This document shows, in pieces, positions 13,450 to 25,615 of a stretch of DNA of 64,000 nucleotides. The DNA is from Lumbricus terrestris. Taxonomy: Eukaryota > Annelida > Clitellata > Crassiclitellata > Lumbricidae. Position 1 is the first letter of the stretch. Each line of letters starts with the position of its first letter. Under the pieces are notes generated by a model. It was not told where the DNA came from and did no database searches. It was given only the letters and a program-made list of their open reading frames with translations. The DNA is taken from assembly GCA_949752735.1 (NCBI GenBank), contig OX457053.1, positions 23,568,182 to 23,632,181 on the forward strand, read 5' to 3'. The translations under genes were made by a program, and so were the position numbers.

Positions 13450-16400
13450 CTCGTCGTCGTCCCTTCATCCTCGTCGTCCTCCTCATCCTCGTCGTCGTCC
13501 TCCTCATCCTCGCCGTCGTCCTCCTCATCCTCGTCGTCGTCCCTTCATCCTCGTCGTCCTCCTCATCCTCGTCGTCGTCCTCCTCATCCTCGTCGTCCTC
13601 CTCCTCATCGTCGTCGTCCTCCTCATCCTCGTCGTCGTCCCTTCATCCTCGTCGTCCTCCTCATCCTCGTCGTCGTCCTCCTCATCCTCGTCGTCGTCCC
13701 TTCATCCTCGTCGTCGTCCCTTCATCCTCGTCGTCCTCCTCATCCTCGTCGTCGTCCCTTCATCTTCGTCGTCCTCCTCATCCTCGTCGTCGTCCCTTCA
13801 TCCTCGTCGTCCTCCTCATCCTCGTCGTCGTCCCTTCATCCTCGTCGTCCTCCTCATCCTCGTCGTCGTCCTCCTCATCCTCGTCGCCGTCCTCCTCATC
13901 CTCGCCGTCGTCCTCCTCATCCTCGTCGTCCCTTCATCCTCGTCGTCCTCCTCATCCTCGTCGTCGTCCCTTCATCCTCGTCGTCCTCCTCATCCTCGTC
14001 GTCGACCTCCTCATCCTCGTCGTCGTCCTCCTCATCCTCGTCGTCGTCCTCCTCATCCTCGTCGTCGTCCCTTCATCCTCGTCGTCCACCTCATCCTCGT
14101 CGTCCTCCTCATCCTCGTCGTCGTCCTCCTCATCCTCGTCGTAGTCCTCCTCATCCTCGTCGTCGTCCCTTCATCCTCGTCGTCGTCCTCCTACTCATCC
14201 TCGTCGTCGTCCTCCTCATCCTCGTCGTAGTCCTCATCCTCGTCGTCGTCCTCTCATCCTCGTCGTCCTCCTCATCCTCGTTGTCGTCCTCCTCAACCTC
14301 GTCGTCGTCCTCCTCCTCATCCTCGTCGTCCTCATTCTCATCCTCGTCGTAGTCCTCCTCATCTTCGTCGTCGTCCCTTCATCCTCGTCGTCCTCCTCAT
14401 CCTCGTCGTCGTCCTCCTCATCCTCGTCGTCGTCCTCCTCATCCTCGTCGCCGTCCTCCTCATCCTCGCCGTCGTCCTCCTCATCCTCGCCGTCGTCCTC
14501 CTCATCCTCGTCGTCGTCCTCCTCATCCTCGTCGTCGTCTTTTCATCCTCGTCGTCCTCCTCATCCTCGTCGTCGTCCTCCTCCTCATCGTCGTCGTCCT
14601 CCTCATCCTCGTCGTCGTCCTCCTCCTCATCCTCGTCGTCGTCCTCCTTATCCTCGTCGTAGTCCTCCTCTTCCTCGTCGTCGTCTCTTCATCCTCGTCG
14701 TCCTCCTCATCCTCGTCGTCGTCCTCCTCATCCTCGTCGTAGTCCTCCTCATCCTCGTCGTCGTCCCTTCATCCTCGTCGTCGTCCTCATCCTCGTCGTC
14801 GTCCTCCTCATCCTCGTCGTCGTCCCTTCATCCTCGTCGTCCTCCTCATCCTCGTCGTCGCCCTCCTCATCCTCGTCGTCGTCCTCCTCATCCTCGTCGT
14901 CGTCCCTTCATCCTCGTCGTCCTCCTCATCCTCGTCGTCGTCCTCCTCATCCTCGTCGTCGTCCTCCTCCTCATCCTCGTCGTCATCCTCCTCATCCTCG
15001 TCGTAGTCCTCCTCATCCTCGTCGTCGTCCCTTCATCCTCGTCGTCCTCCTCATCTTCGTCGTCGTCCTCCTCATCCTCGTCGTCGTCCTCCTCATCCTC
15101 GTCGTCGTCCTCCTCATCCTCGTCGTAGTCCTCCTCATCCTCGTCGTCGTCCCTTCATCCTCGTCGTCGTCCTCATCTTCGTCGTCGTCCTCCTCATCCT
15201 CGTCGTCGTCCCTTCATCCTCGTCGTCCTCCTCATCCTCGTCGTCGTCCTCCTCATCCTCGCCGTCGTCCTCCTCATCCTCGTCGTCGTCCCTTCATCCT
15301 CGTCGTCCTCCTCATCCTCGTCGTCGTCCTCCTCATCCTCGTCGTCCTCCTCCTCATCGTCGTCGTCCTCCTCATCCTCGTCGTCGTCCCTTCATCCTCG
15401 TCGTCCTCCTCATCCTCGTCGTCGTCCTCCTCATCCTCGTCGTCGTCCCTTCATCCTCGTCGTCGTCCCTTCATCCTCGTCGTCCTCCTCATCCTCGTCG
15501 TCGTCCCTTCATCCTCGTCGTCCTCCTCATCCTCGTCGTCGTCCCTTCATCCTCGTCGTCCTCCTCATCCTCGTCGTCGTCCCTTCATCCTCGTCGTCCT
15601 CCTCATCCTCGTCGTCGTCCTCCTCATCCTCGTCGCCGTCCTCCTCATCCTCGCCGTCGTCCTCCTCATCCTCGTCGTCCCTTCATCCTCGTCGTCCTCC
15701 TCATCCTCGTCGTCGTCCCTTCATCCTCGTCGTCCTCCTCATCCTCGTCGTCGTCCTCCTCATCCTCGTCGTCGTCCTCATCCTCGTCGTCGTCCTCCTC
15801 ATCCTCGTCGTCGTCCCTTCATCCTCGTCGTCCTCCTCATCCTCGTCGTCGTCCTCCTCATCCTCGCCGTCGTCCTCCTCATCCTCGTCGTCGTCCCTTC
15901 ATCCTCGTCGTCCTCCTCATCCTCGTCGTCGTCCTCCTCATCCTCGTCGTCCTCCTCCTCATCGTCGTCGTCCTCCTCATCCTCGTCGTCGTCCCTTCAT
16001 CCTCGTCGTCCTCCTCATCCTCGTCGTCGTCCTCCTCATCCTCGTCGTCGTCCCTTCATCCTCGTCGTCGTCCCTTCATCCTCGTCGTCCTCCTCATCCT
16101 CGTCGTCGTCCCTTCATCCTCGTCGTCCTCCTCATCCTCGTCGTCGTCCCTTCATCCTCGTCGTCCTCCTCATCCTCGTCGTCGTCCCTTCATCCTCGTC
16201 GTCCTCCTCATCCTCGTCGTCGTCCTCCTCATCCTCGTCGCCGTCCTCCTCATCCTCGCCGTCGTCCTCCTCATCCTCGTCGTCCCTTCATCCTCGTCGT
16301 CCTCCTCATCCTCGTCGTCGTCCCTTCATCCTCGTCGTCCTCCTCATCCTCGTCGTCGACCTCCTCATCCTCGTCGTCGTCCTCCTCATCCTCGTCGTCG

Positions 16401-18300
16401 TCCTCCTCATCCTCGTCGTCGTCCCTTCATCCTCGTCGTCCACCTCATCCTCGTCGTCCTCCTCATCCTCGTCGTCGTCCTCCTCATCCTCGTCGTAGTC
16501 CTCCTCATCCTCGTCGTCGTCCTTTCATCCTCGTCGTCGTCCTCCTACTCATCCTCGTCGTCGTCCTCCTCATCCTCGTCGTAGTCCTCATCCTCGTCGT
16601 CGTCCTCTCATCCTCGTCGTCCTCCTCATCCTCGTTGTCGTCCTCCTCAACCTCGTCGTCGTCCTCCTCCTCATCCTCGTCGTCCTCATTCTCATCCTCG
16701 TCGTAGTCCTCCTCATCTTCGTCGTCGTCCCTTCATCCTCGTCGTCCTCCTCATCCTCGTCGTCGTCCTCCTCATCCTCGTCGTCGTCCTCCTCATCCTC
16801 GTCGCCGTCCTCCTCATCCTCGCCGTCGTCCTCCTCATCCTCGCCGTCGTCCTCCTCATCCTCGTCGTCGTCCTCCTCATCCTCGTCGTCGTCTTTTCAT
16901 CCTCGTCGTCCTCCTCATCCTCGTCGTCGTCCTCCTCCTCATCGTCGTCGTCCTCCTCATCCTCGTCGTCGTCCTCCTCCTCATCCTCGTCGTCGTCCTC
17001 CTTATCCTCGTCGTAGTCCTCCTCTTCCTCGTCGTCGTCTCTTCATCCTCGTCGTCCTCCTCATCCTCGTCGTCGTCCTCCTCATCCTCGTCGTAGTCCT
17101 CCTCATCCTCGTCGTCGTCCCTTCATCCTCGTCGTCGTCCTCATCCTCGTCGTCGTCCTCCTCATCCTCGTCGTCGTCCCTTCATCCTCGTCGTCCTCCT
17201 CATCCTCGTCGTCGCCCTCCTCATCCTCGTCGTCGTCCTCCTCATCCTCGTCGACGTCCCTTCATCCTCGTCGTCCTCCTCATCCTCGTCGTCGTCCTCC
17301 TCATCCTCGTCGTCGTCCTCCTCCTCATCCTCGTCGTCATCCTCCTCATCCTCGTCGTAGTCCTCCTCATCCTCGTCGTCGTCCCTTCATCCTCGTCGTC
17401 CTCCTCATCTTCGTCGTCGTCCTCCTCATCCTCGTCGTCGTCCTCCTCATCCTCGTCGTCGTCCTCCTCATCCTCGTCGTAGTCCTCCTCATCCTCGTCG
17501 TCGTCCCTTCATCCTCGTCGTCGTCCTCATCTTCGTCGTCGTCCTCCTCATCCTCGTCGTCGTCCCTTCATCCTCGTCGTCCTCCTCATCCTCGTCGTCG
17601 TCCTCCTCATCCTCGCCGTCGTCCTCCTCATCCTCGTCGTCGTCCCTTCATCCTCGTCGTCCTCCTCATCCTCGTCGTCGTCCTCCTCATCCTCGTCGTC
17701 CTCCTCCTCATCGTCGTCGTCCTCCTCATCCTCGTCGTCGTCCCTTCATCCTCGTCGTCCTCCTCATCCTCGTCGTCGTCCTCCTCATCCTCGTCGTCGT
17801 CCCTTCATCCTCGTCGTCGTCCCTTCATCCTCGTCGTCCTCCTCATCCTCGTCGTCGTCCCTTCATCCTCGTCGTCCTCCTCATCCTCGTCGTCGTCCCT
17901 TCATCCTCGTCGTCCTCCTCATCCTCGTCGTCGTCCCTTCATCCTCGTCGTCCTCCTCATCCTCGTCGTCGTCCTCCTCATCCTCGTCGCCGTCCTCCTC
18001 ATCCTCGCCGTCGTCCTCCTCATCCTCGTCGTCCCTTCATCCTCGTCGTCCTCCTCATCCTCGTCGTCGTCCCTTCATCCTCGTCGTCCTCCTCATCCTC
18101 GTCGTCGACCTCCTCATCCTCGTCGTCGTCCTCCTCATCCTCGTCGTCGTCCTCCTCATCCTCGTCGTCGTCCCTTCATCCTCGTCGTCCACCTCATCCT
18201 CGTCGTCCTCCTCATCCTCGTCGTCGTCCTCCTCATCCTCGTCGTAGTCCTCCTCATCCTCGTCGTCGTCCCTTCATCCTCGTCGTCGTCCTCCTACTCA
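13450..18300. repeat. Higher-order tandem duplication, 2354-bp offset
   Basis: Three rare markers repeat with one offset. GTCTTTTCAT occurs at 14537 and 16891, TTCCTCGTCG (after CCTCC) at 14671 and 17025, and CTACTCATCC at 14191 and 16545; each gives 2354 bp. A further CTACTCA marker at 18294 is 1749 bp downstream, which suggests that a block of about 600 bp (near 15.2-15.8 kb and 15.8-16.4 kb) was duplicated inside one copy. The copies look nearly identical, so the event is recent or the block is homogenised. Confidence 0.8.
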
Positions 18301-19779
18301 TTCTCGTCGTCGTCCTCCTCATCCTCGTCGTAGTCCTCATCCTCGTCGTCGTCCTCTCATCCTCGTCGTGCTCCTCATCCTCGTTGTCGTCCTCCTCAAC
18401 CTCGTCGTCGTCCTCCTCCTCATCCTCGTCGTCCTCATTCTCATCCTCGTCGTAGTCCTCCTCATCTTCGTCGTCGTCCCTTCATCCTCGTCGTCCTCCT
18501 CATCCTCGTCGTCGTCCTCCTCATCCTCGTCGTCGTCCTCCTCATCCTCGTCGCCGTCCTCCTCATCCTCGCCGTCGTCCTCCTCATCCTCGCCGTCGTC
18601 CTCCTCATCCTCGTCGTCGTCCTCCTCATCCTCGTCGTCGTCCCTTCATCCTCGTCGTCCTCCTCATCCTCGTCGTCGTCCTCCTCCTCATTGTCGTCGT
18701 CCTCCTCATCCTCGTCGTCGTCCTCCTCCTCATCCTCGTCGTCGTCCTCCTTATCCTCGTCGTAGTCCTCCTCATCCTCGTCGTCGTCTCTTCATCCTCG
18801 TCGTCCTCCTCATCCTCGTCGTCGTCCTCCTCATCCTCGTCGTAGTCCTCCTCATCCTCGTCGTCGTCCCTTCATCCTCGTCGTCGTCCTCATCCTCGTC
18901 GTCGTCCTCCTCATCCTCGTCGTCGTCCCTTCATCCTCGTCGTCCTCCTCATCCTCGTCGTCGCCCTCCTCATCCTCGTCGTCGTCCTCCTCATCCTCGT
19001 AGTCGTCCCTTCATCCTCGTCGTCCTCCTCATCCTCGTCGTCGTCCTCCTCATCCTCGTCGTCGTCCTCCTCATCCTCGTTGTCCTCCTCATTCTCGTCG
19101 TCCTCCTCATCCTCGTCGTCGTCCTCCTCATCCTCGTCGTAGTCCTCCTCATCCTCGTCGTCGTCCCTTCATCCTCGTCGTCCTCCTCATCCTCGTCGTC
19201 GTCCCTTCATCCTCGTCGTCGTCCTCATCCTCGTCGTCGTCCTCCTCATCCTCGTCGTCGTCCCTTCATCCTCGTCGTCCTCCTCATCCTCGTCGTCGCC
19301 CTCCTCATCCTCGTCGTCGTCCTCCTCATCCTCGTCGTCGTCCCTTCATCCTCGTCGTCCTCCTCATCCTCGTCGTCGTCCTCCTCATCCTCGTCGTCGT
19401 CCTCCTCATCCTCGTTGTCCTCCTCATTCTCGTCGTCCTCCTCATCCTCGTCGTCGTCCTCCTCATCCTCGTCGTAGTCCTCCTCATCCTCGTCGTCGTC
19501 CCTTCATCGTCGTCGTCCTCCTCATCCTCGTCGTCGTCCTCCTCATCCTCGTCGTCGTCCCTTCATCCTCGTCGTCCTCCTCATCCTTGTCGTCGTCCTT
19601 TTCATCCTCGTCGTAGTCCTCCTCATCCTCGTCGTCGTCCCTTCATCCTCGTCGTCCTCCTCATCCTCGTCGTCGTCCTCCTCATCCTCGTTGTCGTCCT
19701 CATCCTCGTCGTCGTCCCTTCATCCTCGTCGTCCTCCTCATCCTCGTCGTCGTCCTTTTCATCCTCGTCGTAGTCCTCC

Positions 19780-20583
19780 TCATCCTCGTCGTCGTCCCTT
19801 CATCCTCGTCGTCCTCCTCATCCACGTCGTCGTCCTCCTCATCCTCGTTGTCGTCCTCATCCTCGTCGTCGTCCCTTCATCCTCGTCGTCCTCCTCATCC
19901 TCGTCGTCGTCCTCCTCATCCTCGTCGTCGTCCTCCTCATCTTCTTCGTCGTCCTCCTCAACCTCGTCGTCGTCCTCCTCATCCTCGTCGTCCTCCTCAT
20001 CCTCGTCGTCGTCCTCCTCATCCTCGTCGTCGTCCTCCTCATCCTCGTCGTCGTCCTCCACATCCTCGTCGTCCTCCTCATCCTCGTCGTCCTCCTCATC
20101 TTCGCAGTAGTCCTCATCCTCGTCGTCCACTTCATCCTCGTCGTCCATTTCATCCTCGTCGTCCTCCTCATTCTCGTCGTCCTTTTCATCCTCGTCGTCC
20201 TCGTCATCCTCGTCGTCGTCCTCTTGATCCTCGTTGTCCTCCTCATCCTCTTCGTCGTCCTCCTCATCCTCGTCGTCCTTCTTATCCTCATCGTCCTCCA
20301 CATCCTCGTCGTCCTCTTCATCCTCGTCGTTCTCCTCATCCTCGTCGTCGTCCTCCTCATCCTCGTCGTCGTCCTCCTCATCCTCGTCGTCGTCCTCTTC
20401 ATCCTCGTCGTCGTCCTCAACCTCGTCGTCTTCCTCATCCTCGTCGTCCTCCTCAACCTCGTCGTCCTCCTCATCCTCGTCGTCCTCCTCATCCTCGTCG
20501 TCCTCCTCATCCTCGTCGTCCTTTTCATCCTCGTCGTCCTCCTCTTCCTCGTCGTCGTCCTCGTCATCCTCGTCATCCTCCAC
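19780..20583 (-). other. Frame-coherent acidic block in the array
   Basis: On the - strand this block stays open for 267 codons and reads almost only Asp and Glu (EDDEDEEDD type), without the frame jumps seen elsewhere, because the 17-bp units are missing. A similar acidic block lies at 2678-3484 (268 codons, reading into RT-rich sequence at its ends), with its 3171-bp duplicate near 5849-6655. These may be the least altered remains of an ancestral acidic coding repeat, or just stretches where units are multiples of 3. I do not claim a gene. Confidence 0.4.
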
Positions 20584-22503
20584 CTCTGCCTCTCCTCGTC
20601 CTCCTCCCCGTCATCCTCGTCGTCCTCCACCTCTGCCTCTCCTCGTCGTCCTCCTCCCCGTCATCCTCGTCGTCCTCCACCTCTGCCTCTGCTCGTCGTC
20701 CTCCTCCCCGTCATCCTCGTCGTCCTCAACCTCAGCCTCTCCTCGTCGTCCTCCTCCCCGTCATCCTCGTCGTCCTCCACCTCAGCCTCTCCTCGTCGTC
20801 CTCCTCCCCGTCATCCTCGTCGTCCTCCATCTCTGCCTTTCTTCGTCGTCCTCCTCCTCAGCCTCTCCTCGTCGTCCTCCTCATCCGCGTCGTCCGCCTC
20901 ATCCTCGTCGTCGTCCTCCTCATCCTCGTCGTCCTCATCCTCATCCTCGTCGTCCTCCTCATCCTCGTCGTCCTCCTCATCCTCGTCGTCCTCCTCATCC
21001 TCGTCGTCGTCCTTTTCATCCTCGTCGTCCTCCTCTTTCTCGTCGTCGTCCTCCTTCTCTGCCTCTCCTCTTCGTCCTCCTCCCCGTCATCCTCGTCGTC
21101 CTCCACCTCAGCCTCTCCTCGTCGTCCTCCTCCTCGTCATCCTCGTCGTCCTCCACCTCAGCCTCTCCTCGTCGTCCTCCTCCCCGTCATCCTCGTCGTC
21201 CTCCATCTCTGCCTCTCTTCGTCGTCCTCCTCCTCAGCCTCTCCTCGTCGTCCTCCTCATCCGCGTCGTCCGCCTCATCCTCGTCGTCGTCCTCCTCATC
21301 CTCGTCGTCCTCATCCTCATCCTCGTCGTCCTCCTCATCCTCGTCGTCCTCCTCATCCTCGTCGTCCTCCTCATCCTCGTCGTCGTCCTTTTCATCCTCG
21401 TCGTCCTCCTCTTTCTCGTCGTCGTCCTCCATCTCTGCCTCTCCTCTTCGTCCTCCTCCCCGTCATCCTCGTCGTCCTCCACCTTAGCTTTTTCTCGTCG
21501 TCCTCCTCCCCGTCATCCTCGTCGTCCTCAGCCTCTCCTCGTTGTCCTCCTTCCCGTCCTCTTCGACGTCCTCCACCTTAGCCTCTCCTCGTCGTCCTCC
21601 ACCACAGACCACATCCTCTCCTCGTCGTCCTCCTCCCCGTCCTCCTCGTCGTCCTCCACCTCAGCCTCTCCTCGTCGTCCTCCACCTCAGCCTCTCCTCG
21701 TCGTCCTCCACCACAGCCCCTCCTCGTCGTCCTCCTCCCCGTCCTCCTCGTCGTCCTCCACCACAGCCTCTCCTCGTCGTCCTCCTCCCCGTCCTCCTCG
21801 TCGTCCTCCATCTCTGCCTCTCCTCGTCGTCCTCATTCCCGTCATCGTCGTCGTCCTCCAACTCAGCCTCTCCTCGTCGTCCTCTTCACCGTCATCCTCG
21901 TCGTCCTCAGCCTCTCCTCGTCGTCCTCCATCTCTGCCTCTCCTCGTCGTCCTCATTCCCGTCATCCTCGTCGTCCTCCACCTCAGCCTCTCCTCGTCGT
22001 CCTCCACCTCAGCCTCTCCTCGTCGTCCTCCACCACAGCCTCTCCTCGTCGTCCTCCACCACAGCCTCTCCTCGTCGTCCTCCTCCCCGTCCTCCTCGTC
22101 GTCCTCCAACTCAGCCTCTCCTCGTCGTCCTCCATCTCTGCCTCTCCTCGTCGTCCTCATTCCCGTCATCGTCGTCGTCCTCCAACTCAGCCTCTCCTCG
22201 TCGTCCTCTTCACCGTCATCCTCGTCGTCCTCAGCTTCTCCTCGTCGTCCTCCATCTCTGCCTCTCCTCGTCGTCGTCCTTCCCGTCATCCTCGTCGTCC
22301 TCCAACTTAGCCTCTCCTCGTCATCCTCCATCTCTGCCTCTCCTCGTCGTCCTCCTCCCCGTCATCCTCGCCGTCCGCCACCTTAGCCTCTCCTCGTCAT
22401 CCTCCATCTCTGCCTCTCCTCGTCGTCCTCCTCCCCGTCATCCTCGCCGTCCCCCACCTTAGCCTCTCCTCGTCGTCCTCTTCACCGTCATCCTCGTCGT
22501 CCT
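20583..22503. repeat. Distal sub-array with 50-bp units
   Basis: Here the unit changes. CTCCTCCCCG recurs at 20651, 20701 and 20751, giving a 50-bp period that combines CCTCTCCTCGTCGTCC, CCCCGTCATCCTCG and CACCTCTG or CACCTCAG. The unit contains AGCCTCT, ACCTCAG and CCACAG words absent from most of the main array. Fifty is not a multiple of 3, so the frame rotates with every copy. Towards 22.5 kb the units become irregular, with TTAG, CATT and ACCG variants, as expected of an older array edge. Confidence 0.85.
20850..21436. repeat. 376-bp tandem duplication inside the sub-array
   Basis: The marker CCGCGTCGTCCGCC occurs at 20885 and 21261, and the surrounding sequence matches across both copies. 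On the - strand both copies give a nearly identical open stretch starting MEDDEDDGEEDEE. This is a third higher-order period, distinct from the 3171 and 2354 bp ones. Confidence 0.75.
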
Positions 22504-23385
22504 GCAAATGCAGTATTGGAAGCCAGCTCCTTGGAATTTTAAGAGTCAATCTGATTAAAAAAAGGCATTAGATCAACAGATCTTACAAATCTTTTGACTT
22601 TATTCTTTTAGGATTCACGATATTTTAGTTGGATCCTATTGTGGTTGTTTGCTCTCATTGTGCCTACTTGCGAATATTCACCTTGTCACCTTGTGCTGTC
22701 AACTCGTAGAGTTCTAGCGATCGTTTAGACACACATTCTCCATTGTTGCGAATATTATGGAGTGTAAATACATTCTTGCTTTGCGTTTGTCAGTACATTG
22801 AATAATTGTTTGGCGCCATTATTTTAGATTTACTTCACTTGTATAGTTTAGGTGGGATGATAATATCAAGATATTATGTTATTGGCCATTCATAGTTGTA
22901 AGATAAGTTGAATTTATTGTATTGTTTTTTGGTGGTTATATTTATTTTCCCTAATATATTTCATCCTTTTTATGTTTGGCATGCTTTGATTTGTATTATT
23001 TTTATGCTTTTTCTTTTCCATTGCCGCTCCTTTTTATCGCACAGTTTTGTTGGTTGGTACAAATAGATTTCAATATTTTAATTGCATAGGCAATAGGCCT
23101 ATTAATGGATGGACTTTACTAACTCGCCACCTGGTGAATCAATGCAACACCAGGGCAAAAGATTTGTTATAGCGCTTAAATGTTCGGATTTAACCTTCTT
23201 ACACCACACTTATTTACTTGAAACACAACTTTGTTTTATAGTTACAATATTTTTACGCACTAAACCAGTACCCATCATTTTTATCAGACTTCTTTCTTTA
23301 TTCCTTTGTTATACTTATTCTGGTTTGAATCATTTTCTAATACTAAGGGGTTATGCTACTAGATTAGTTGTTTCAACTATTAGAA
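22504..23385. other. AT-rich spacer, no feature seen
   Basis: Ordinary AT-rich sequence between the large array and the smaller TC-rich island. I found no convincing exon, element or RNA gene on either strand. Confidence 0.5.
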
Positions 23386-23812
23386 CTGATCTCCTCTTCA
23401 TCATCACCCTCGTCGTCCAACTCCTCATCCCCTTCTCCCATCCTCCTAGTCGTCCTTTTCCTCGTCGTCCATGCTGTCCCCGTCGTCGTCCACGTCCGTA
23501 TCCCCTCCTCCTCATCCACCTCCTCGTCGTCCATGCCATCCTCCTCGTCATCCTTTTTTCCTGATCCTCCTCGGCGTCCACCTCCTCATCTCCTACTCCT
23601 CATCCTCCTCGTAGTCCACCTCGTCAGCCGCTCATCCTCATCCACCTCGTCGTTCTCCTCGTCGTCGTCCATTCCATCCGACTCGTCGTTCTCCTCGTCA
23701 TCGCTTCCTCCTCATCCTTCTCGTCGTCCACTTCCTCATCCAGTCCTCCTCCTCATCCTCCTCATCGTCCACCTCCACATCTTTCCTTTCCCATCCTCCT
23801 CATACAAACTGG
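23386..23812. repeat. Decayed TC-rich island related to the array
   Basis: About 430 bp of TCC, TCA, TCG, CTCGTCGTCC and CCTCCTCATCC words, much more diverged than the main array and mixed with TTTTCC and CCATCC. It resembles an old relic of the same satellite, separated by about 880 bp of unrelated DNA. Open frames through it on both strands follow from the composition. Confidence 0.7.
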
Positions 23813-24245
23813 TTGGTATTCGAGGTGATGTATTAGATAGAGCCCCGACTGGAAATCGCGAGTACCCATGGTAGTGGGGCTGGATACCTTACAGCAGAAG
23901 GCTGCAGTGCTCGAAGATTCCAATGCATACAAGTGGTTCAGAAACTTGTTTTTGTTTAAGCTTTTCCATTTAGATAAAAATTATTAAAACATGCAATGCA
24001 ACACAGAAATATTTTTCTTCATTCATAAACGTTTATTTAAGTCCCAATGCAACATGAATAAGCAACTTAGAAAAAAATGTGCATTGGCTCAATTGCTTTC
24101 CCAATCAGTAATATCGTTTCACTTGTAACCTATAAAGGTTATAATATTATAAGTTAAGTATAGTGGTAGTTATTAATGGTCATTTAGGAGAATTCACCAA
24201 TTGCTAAAGATTTTTATTTTTGAATGTATGTATGTATGTATGTGT

Positions 24246-24456
24246 ATGCGCACTTGTTATAGCGCCCCTTCAAGCTCTCTACTCAGAGGCGCTCCCGACT
24301 ACAGAGCGGACACTGCATTGGAGTTTCACGCCGAAGCGCTGAGCAATTGCGAGTGAAGGACTTGCCCAAGGTCTCTACGCGGCGACGTGAGGTGGATTCG
24401 AACCTCGAACCTTCCGGCTTCAAGGCAACGACGCCACCACTACACCACTGCGCCCC
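24246..24456 (-). mobile_element. tRNA-derived SINE (copy 1)
   Basis: Read on the - strand it starts GGGGCGCAGTGGTGTAGTGG (A-box-like), continues with a GGTTCGAATCC-type B box, then a tRNA-unrelated body (GCTCAGCGCTTCGGCG, GAGCGCCTCTGAGTAG) and a tail GCGCTATAACAAGTGCGCATAC, ending in a TATG microsatellite at about 24224-24250. It matches the + strand copy at 26784-27011 along its whole length, so it is a dispersed family and not a tRNA gene. Confidence 0.85.
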
Positions 24457-25607
24457 AATATATAGATAGGTCAGTACTGTACATCAATCCCATCAAATTA
24501 GCAAAACAGTTGTCCTCATATCCACTTTTCCAATATGGAAATAGTCTAAAGCAAACAATTTCAATAAATGCAGAAGATGACTTCACCGAGAAACAACGTT
24601 CAATCATTAAATTCCATGGAAATTCTTAAAGTACAACATACAACAACGTTCATAACAACAGTGGAAAGATATTAATTTAAAAAAAACTAAATTGCGACAA
24701 ATCTACATCTTTCAATGTAACAAATGGTCTAGTTCTCATACTGGACGACAGCAGCATTCACAGACAGACTTATTCCTAAACACAGGAAAATGCAAAATCC
24801 GTTCTGAAGCATTCAATATGACTTAGTTGATATACATGTAGAACTTGAAAACATCACTTCGCATGAAAATACAAGAGAAACATAGAGAAAACAAGAATGT
24901 GACTATAACTTGGGGAAAGATGCTATTCTGCAATCACTAAGTTGAAACTTTCGTGAGAAAACGCATTCGAATAGGCAGCAACAACTCTGTATTCACTTCA
25001 TTTACATGAATTCAGCATTTACCCATTCTTTAATCAGGTTTGCAGATATCGATTAGTACGGTATCACAATCGGGAAATTTATCCGCCACTTTTGATTTAT
25101 TTATGATGTTGTGCCAAATATCCCTTTTATTTTTCTAAGCATTCTTTTGTTATATCCTCTTCTCCTAAGTGCTCTAAAGATATCACATGTACATGTATGA
25201 TCAAATTCACTTTCAAAGGAGGATAATCTTTTATATCGACTAATTTGTGATTCAAGTATGCCAAGGGTAGCGTGTGCATGGAGGATAGAACGAGAAAGTT
25301 TGTAGAAGCTGGCGAGTGTCCATAGGTTTAAAGTAAACCTTTGTTCATAAAGTACTTAAGGAGTTTATATCCTCATGTTTAAAGATAACGGTGTCTAAAA
25401 ATTAATATTATTATCATTAGCTGTTAGTGGTATTTTTATATTAGATAAGCTTATTATAGCATTTATATACAAACATTTCATAAGTGTTCACTACAAAATG
25501 TACGTGCTTTGTTGAAACATGCCAAACTAATTATTGGTCTAAACTTTCACTGCACCATCGGCATCAGTTCTTGGATTAAAAACAATTGTTTCAAAGAAAG
25601 GTGCATC
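24457..25607. other. Unique AT-rich sequence, nothing seen
   Basis: No coding, RNA or repeat feature could be supported in this stretch of about 1.15 kb. Confidence 0.5.
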
Positions 25608-25615
25608 ACAAACAC

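Larger units (their letters stand above)
1..22503. repeat. 22.5-kb TCN-type CpG-rich minisatellite array
   Basis: The whole stretch is built from TCC, TCA and TCG triplets on the + strand; G occurs almost only inside CG. The commonest unit is 21 bp (TCCTCCTCATCC followed by three TCG). It alternates with an 18-bp form lacking one TCC and a 17-bp form, TCCCTTCATCCTCGTCG. The array is already running at base 1, so its true length is unknown. It ends abruptly at about 22503, where ordinary AT-rich sequence begins. Because 17 is not a multiple of 3, each 17-bp unit moves the reading frame. Long open frames therefore switch between poly-Ser, His-Pro-Arg and Leu-Ile-Val tracts on this strand, and between Asp/Glu and Arg-Thr-Met tracts on the other. 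No start context, splice site or domain supports a gene here. I read it as satellite DNA, perhaps seeded by an acidic-repeat coding sequence. Confidence 0.93.

Noticed and set aside
20224..22386. 720-codon + strand frame at the array edge
   Set aside because: Built from 50-bp repeats that rotate frame; no coding evidence.
1..22503. A CRISPR array
   Set aside because: Units are adjacent without unique spacers, and the window is eukaryotic.
23109..23874. Overlapping open frames on both strands near 23.1-23.9 kb
   Set aside because: Run through the decayed TC-rich island; the unique part shows no domain.
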